Source of the DNA: Idiomarina seosinensis
Lineage (GTDB): Bacteria; Pseudomonadota; Gammaproteobacteria; Enterobacterales; Alteromonadaceae
Reading direction: 5' to 3'
DNA: 64,000 nucleotides
Assembly: GCF_003987275.1 (NCBI RefSeq)
Contig: NZ_PIQF01000001.1
Location: forward strand, 868,001 to 932,000
Part shown: piece after piece, positions 60,864-64,000 of the stretch
Position numbering within the stretch: position 1 is the first letter of the stretch
How the letters are laid out: every line of letters starts with the position of its first letter
Translations under genes and position numbers: made by a program
The notes under the pieces: model-generated
What the model saw: the letters and a program-made list of their open reading frames with translations, nothing else
Told to the model about the DNA's origin: nothing
The model's database searches: none

Positions 60864-61328
60864 ATGGCAACTGATGTCAATCAATGGCAGACCCAACTGC
60901 TCGAGCAAGTCGATAAACTCATCGCTATTGCTAGGCAACAGTTGGTTCAGCAAGAACAGATTAGTGACCCTAAAATTAGAGGCCCGGAATATTGGCAGCG
61001 CTATGCCAAACACCACTATGTAAAGGCCGCAGAGTTAATAAAACAAACACCGTTCGAGGCTGCTAAGCACTTCCGTCGGGCGGCACTATTGGGGCACGGT
61101 AAAGCCATGCTTTATTTAGGGCAAATGTTTTTGCAAGGCCAACATCTCCCACACAGTCCCTTTCATGCCTGTTGCTGGCTATCACTGGCGGAGAAAGCTG
61201 GAGAGCAGTCAGCCACCGAAGTTTTGTCAAAGCTAACTCATCAGCTTACCGCGCACGATATCAATCGCGCTCGCCGTTTAGCCGCAGAACGTTTTGAACA
61301 ACTTTGCGATGCCAGTTTTAGTCATTGA
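60864..61328 (+). CDS. Small Sel1/TPR-like repeat protein
   Basis: Soluble 154-residue protein, mostly helical. Residues 65-110 contain a Sel1-like unit (Ala-Ala-Lys-His-Phe-Arg-Arg-Ala-Ala-Leu-Leu-Gly-His-Gly-Lys-Ala-Met-Leu-Tyr-Leu), and a second weaker unit follows with Trp-Leu-Ser-Leu-Ala-Glu-Lys-Ala-Gly. The repeat suggests a protein-binding scaffold. No signal peptide is seen. It is divergent from the hybrid kinase with 82 bp between the starts. No strong ribosome site is visible before the ATG, but no alternative in-frame start is better. Confidence 0.75.
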   Translation: MATDVNQWQTQLLEQVDKLIAIARQQLVQQEQISDPKIRGPEYWQRYAKHHYVKAAELIKQTPFEAAKHFRRAALLGHGKAMLYLGQMFLQGQHLPHSPFHACCWLSLAEKAGEQSATEVLSKLTHQLTAHDINRARRLAAERFEQLCDASFSH

Positions 61329-61337
61329 GCCAATTAA

Positions 61338-62405
61338 CTAGCGCCACAATTCTACTCTTTTCCGAATATTTCCAGTCTCGACTAATGACTGTAACTCGTC
61401 AGCTAACCGCTGACCTGCCTCAATTGCCTGCTGCCAGTATCTAATCCGTTGCGGTGCAGGTAACTTCTGGAAATCGGTACGATCGGGAATTTTTCCATAA
61501 GGCAGCGACTTAACGAATGCGTCGGAGGGAGATATAAAGACTACATTCGGCCAATCTTTGCCGGTTGTGCGCCGGCGCTTAAGGCGCTTATCAAACCAAC
61601 CGGGGATCGCTTCCGAATGAAAGTGGGGATAAAGTACTAACCCATTAACTTGCGATAAATCAACATCAAAATGGTAATCGGTAATTCCACCGTCGCGGTA
61701 CACCCCCGGCGGCGCACCAGGAATATCTTTGACCCCTTCTAATACTAAAGGGATTGATCCGGTCGCCAATAACGCGGATTGAAAATTTTGTTCCGTTAGA
61801 CCGACAAAGCGCGTCGGCAAATCATTCCAGTGACGGCAAAAATTCAGGTCAGACTGCGGATGATGAAACATAACCCTCTCGTAATAACGCCCCAAAGACC
61901 GTCGGTTAACCGAATTCGCTAACGCCGACGACAACAGTCCCAGCATTTGTCTGCGACCCTCTGCGGCGGTGCTGCGTAAACAACGCGCAACAATAAAGTG
62001 ATGCCGAACTTTGGTCTGCGCTAATATTGAAGTTACCGCCGAATCGGGTACGTACCGGGCTAATAGTTTCCGTGCCTCGTCAGTTATCTCTTTACGGTCT
62101 GGGTTTTCGCTGTAGGTTTGAGTGCTATATAGCTGTGCAAACAAGTCACTGGCAGCAACCGGATCTGGCTGTCCTAAGGATGCAAAGCGCCAGGCCCCGG
62201 CTGATGTTCCCAACGTATTTAACGGCTGCTTTTTATGACGAAAAAACTCCCCAAATAGCCACCTGTCCATGCCCTGCAAAATAAACCATTTGGGCCCACC
62301 AGAAGCACCAAGCATTAAATCAATGTCGTCAGCACTCAGGCCGTTATCTTTTATTTGCTGGTAAGCCTGTGCGCCGGCTTTTATTGATAATAACGAGTCA
62401 GTCAT
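61338..62405 (-). CDS. Patatin-like phospholipase
   Basis: Lipid acyl hydrolase of 355 residues with the Ser-Asp dyad. The oxyanion loop is Gly-Ala-Ser-Gly-Gly-Pro-Lys (33-39), the nucleophile is Ser68 in Gly-Thr-Ser-Ala-Gly, and the catalytic Asp238 is in Asp-Gly-Gly. No signal peptide or type V secretion barrel is present, so it should act in the cytoplasm or be exported another way. It lies 9 bp after the DUF3392 gene in the same direction. Its role in lipid turnover is inferred from the family. Confidence 0.92.
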   Translation of the reverse strand: MTDSLLSIKAGAQAYQQIKDNGLSADDIDLMLGASGGPKWFILQGMDRWLFGEFFRHKKQPLNTLGTSAGAWRFASLGQPDPVAASDLFAQLYSTQTYSENPDRKEITDEARKLLARYVPDSAVTSILAQTKVRHHFIVARCLRSTAAEGRRQMLGLLSSALANSVNRRSLGRYYERVMFHHPQSDLNFCRHWNDLPTRFVGLTEQNFQSALLATGSIPLVLEGVKDIPGAPPGVYRDGGITDYHFDVDLSQVNGLVLYPHFHSEAIPGWFDKRLKRRRTTGKDWPNVVFISPSDAFVKSLPYGKIPDRTDFQKLPAPQRIRYWQQAIEAGQRLADELQSLVETGNIRKRVELWR

Positions 62406-62414
62406 ACGAACCTT

Positions 62415-62738
62415 TTATAATTGTTTCTTTCGTTCAGCAAGTAACCCCAACGTCAGCAAAATAGCCAACGTTGCCGGACCTATTAAATGTAGCGGCACAA
62501 GATGCAACCAGGAAGCCAGCAACGGCGTAAACCAAATCAATAAGTAGCCATACCCAAACGCACACACCAACACAAAAATTAATGCACGCAGCAAAAAATG
62601 CAGACCTGAGATTTGTCGCCGGATCAGTTGGTTGACCTCGTTACCGTATATAACCAACAATGTCGCGACAATCGCCATCGCAATCTGATACAAATGCGGG
62701 CGTACCATCATTCCCAGCTCATTCAGCAACTGCAACAC
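62415..62738 (-). CDS. DUF3392 family membrane protein
   Basis: Inner-membrane protein of 107 residues with three hydrophobic segments (about 16-32, 47-73 and 78-101) and a basic C-terminal Glu-Arg-Lys-Lys-Gln. The N-terminal Val-Arg-Pro-His-Leu-Tyr-Gln-Ile stretch, the Asn-Gln-Leu-Ile-Arg-Arg-Gln-Ile-Ser-Gly loop and Ala-Phe-Gly-Tyr-Gly-Tyr-Leu-Leu are what I recall for DUF3392 of Vibrio, Shewanella and relatives. Its function is unknown. It leads the patatin gene. Confidence 0.82.
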   Translation of the reverse strand: MLQLLNELGMMVRPHLYQIAMAIVATLLVIYGNEVNQLIRRQISGLHFLLRALIFVLVCAFGYGYLLIWFTPLLASWLHLVPLHLIGPATLAILLTLGLLAERKKQL

Positions 62739-62877
62739 AACTCACCTATTCCATTATTTTTTTGGTAACCGAAGTATACGATTTTTACAGTAGCTGCGCA
62801 CCCCTTGCGTATCGCGCCAACCAAGTGACTCTGTTACTATGTGATTTATCTATAGCAACCCAGTTAATAAATCCGTT

Positions 62878-63690
62878 ATGAAATTTATTTCTTTTAATAT
62901 CAATGGAATTCGTGCCCGACTGCATCAACTTCAGGCGCTAATCGACAAACATCAACCCGACGTGATTGGGTTACAGGAAACCAAAGTTCACGATGACCAG
63001 TTTCCACTGGCAGATGTTGAGGCTATGGGTTATCACGTTATTTTCCACGGTCAGAAGGGTCACTACGGTGTCGCCTTACTCAGTAAAAAGCCGTTGGAAA
63101 ATCCACAATTCGGTTTTCCAACTGACGACGAAGATGCCCAGCGACGGATGATTATGGGTGATTACCCAATGCCTGACGGTAAGCGCATTCGAGTACTAAA
63201 CGGCTACTTCCCCCAAGGCGAGAGTCGCGACCACCCGGTTAAGTTTCCGGCTAAAGAAAAATTTTACCAGGACTTAATGAATTATGTAGAAAGCCAGTTA
63301 AATCCGGACGACCCAGTGGTCATCATGGGAGACATGAATATTTCTCATCAGGATTTAGATATCGGCATTGGTGAGCAGAATGCTAAACGTTGGCTGCGTA
63401 CCGGTAAGTGCAGCTTTTTACCCGAAGAGCGGGAATGGCTGAACCGTTTGTTAGATTGGGGTTTAACTGACACCTACCGTCAGCATAATCCAGAAAACAC
63501 CAATGAATACAGCTGGTTTGACTATCGTTCGCGCGGTTTTGACGATAACCGAGGCTTGCGTATTGACTTAATTTTGGCCACAGAGGGTCTTGCCAGTCAG
63601 TGTACCGACACAGGTATTGACTACGACTTACGGGGTATTGAGAAACCATCGGACCACGCGCCGATCTGGAGTACCTTTAACGTTAGCTAA
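62878..63690 (+). CDS. xthA: Exodeoxyribonuclease III
   Basis: AP endonuclease and 3'-5' exonuclease of base-excision repair. The 270-residue protein opens with [14 protein letters not shown]. It has the metal ligand Glu in Gly-Leu-Gln-Glu-Thr-Lys, the catalytic Asp-Met-Asn in Met-Gly-Asp-Met-Asn-Ile, and the terminal Ser-Asp-His-Ala-Pro. This matches E. coli XthA in length and motifs. It is transcribed alone, divergently from DUF3392. Confidence 0.97.
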   Translation: MKFISFNINGIRARLHQLQALIDKHQPDVIGLQETKVHDDQFPLADVEAMGYHVIFHGQKGHYGVALLSKKPLENPQFGFPTDDEDAQRRMIMGDYPMPDGKRIRVLNGYFPQGESRDHPVKFPAKEKFYQDLMNYVESQLNPDDPVVIMGDMNISHQDLDIGIGEQNAKRWLRTGKCSFLPEEREWLNRLLDWGLTDTYRQHNPENTNEYSWFDYRSRGFDDNRGLRIDLILATEGLASQCTDTGIDYDLRGIEKPSDHAPIWSTFNVS

Positions 63691-63700
63691 CGACTATTGG

Positions 63701-63732
63701 CCGCCACACAACCGTTAGTGTTCGTGTGGCGG
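63701..63732. terminator. GC-rich hairpin between convergent genes, possible terminator
   Basis: CCGCCACAC (63701-63709) and GTGTGGCGG (63724-63732) form a perfect stem with a 14-nt loop between xthA and the partial gene. No T-run follows on either strand, and the right arm overlaps the partial gene's last codons, so terminator function is uncertain. Confidence 0.5.
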
Positions 63733-64000
63733 TAGCGTATCCAACGCTCGGCGGATAATTACCGCCAAATCATAATAATCTGGCCCATGTCCCCCTTGCG
63801 GACGGCAATTTTCACCGCTTGCTTTTAATTTTTCCTGTAATTCTTTATACCATCGCTTTAACCGTGGTGATAGTGGCTGTTTCGCACGCCAACCTAGCCA
63901 ATACAAACCTTGTAACGGTAACGACAACATAATTAAAGACAGTAAAACCCCTTGAGCTAATTGCTCCGCCGGCATAAATTGATAAAACAGAACGGCGTTA
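63715..64000 (-). CDS. Partial membrane protein of unknown function, cut by the window edge
   Basis: The frame is open through base 64000, so the true start lies beyond the window; the ATG at 63975 is internal or doubtful. About 94 residues are visible. They form a hydrophobic segment (Leu-Leu-Ser-Leu-Ile-Met-Leu-Ser-Leu-Pro-Leu-Gln-Gly-Leu-Tyr-Trp), then a basic amphipathic helix and a polar C-terminal tail rich in Gly, Asp and His. This looks like the last helix and cytoplasmic tail of an inner-membrane protein. I do not recognise the family. Confidence 0.65.
   Translation of the reverse strand, partial: NAVLFYQFMPAEQLAQGVLLSLIMLSLPLQGLYWLGWRAKQPLSPRLKRWYKELQEKLKASGENCRPQGGHGPDYYDLAVIIRRALDTLPPHEH

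Overview
The window looks like a chromosomal segment of a marine, heterotrophic gammaproteobacterium of the Alteromonadales, most likely Idiomarinaceae-like. This placement is an inference from gene content: TonB-dependent receptors paired with glycosidases, the AcnD/PrpF variant of the 2-methylcitrate cycle with a GntR-type regulator, monomeric isocitrate dehydrogenase, BCCT transporters, DUF3392, and many c-di-GMP and sensor proteins. I see no insertion sequence, prophage, integron, CRISPR array, rRNA or tRNA. One short peptidase remnant at 27.4-27.7 kb is the only clear pseudogene.

Layout. 0-9.9 kb is a beta-glucan/beta-glucoside utilisation locus: a TonB-dependent receptor cut by the window edge, a GH3 lipoprotein exo-glucosidase, a GluP-type sugar transporter, then divergently a GH1 beta-glucosidase, a GPH-type sugar symporter and a LacI-family regulator. 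A LacI-type palindrome lies in the divergent promoter. 9.9-12.1 kb is katG. 12.2-21.1 kb, read leftward, is a choline-to-glycine-betaine locus: TonB receptor, attenuator-like hairpin, PhoD-type phosphodiesterase, betI, betB, betA, a short and divergent BCCT-like transporter, and a DUF3293 protein. A BetI-like palindrome stands in front of the receptor, and a half-site stands in front of the divergent serine hydrolase (21.45 kb). 22.9-27.3 kb holds a canonical BCCT transporter followed by a cNMP/CBS/DUF294 protein and a DnaQ-like exonuclease.

27.3-28.6 kb has the peptidase remnant and two small proteins of unknown function. 28.6-35.2 kb, read leftward, is the propionate (2-methylcitrate) operon: GntR regulator, prpB, prpC, acnD, prpF, with two identical palindromic operator cores upstream. 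35.3-39.2 kb has an MHYT-GGDEF-EAL protein and a POT peptide transporter. 39.3-42.0 kb has a DUF4442 thioesterase-like gene and icd. 42.1-49.5 kb is a leftward run: lysC behind a lysine riboswitch, uppP, a voltage-gated cation channel with an unusually acidic filter, a YgjP-type metallopeptidase, an FMN 2-hydroxyacid dehydrogenase, a ThDP-dependent enzyme and glyoxalase I.

49.6-55.5 kb has a zinc alcohol dehydrogenase and, divergently, a two-gene unit of a Reg_prop/GGDEF sensor cyclase and a DUF885 lipoprotein. 55.5-60.8 kb is a leftward operon of hybrid histidine kinase, MoxR ATPase, VWA protein and a phospholipase D/cardiolipin synthase-like protein. 60.9-64 kb has a Sel1-like protein, a patatin, DUF3392, exonuclease III and a truncated membrane protein.

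The most promising candidate for an undescribed system is the 12.3-22.8 kb choline region. It joins an outer-membrane receptor, a secreted phosphodiesterase, a serine hydrolase and an atypical BCCT protein to the standard BetIBA pathway under what may be a shared BetI operator. A second candidate is the cation channel, whose filter carries two of the three acidic substitutions that convert bacterial sodium channels into calcium channels.
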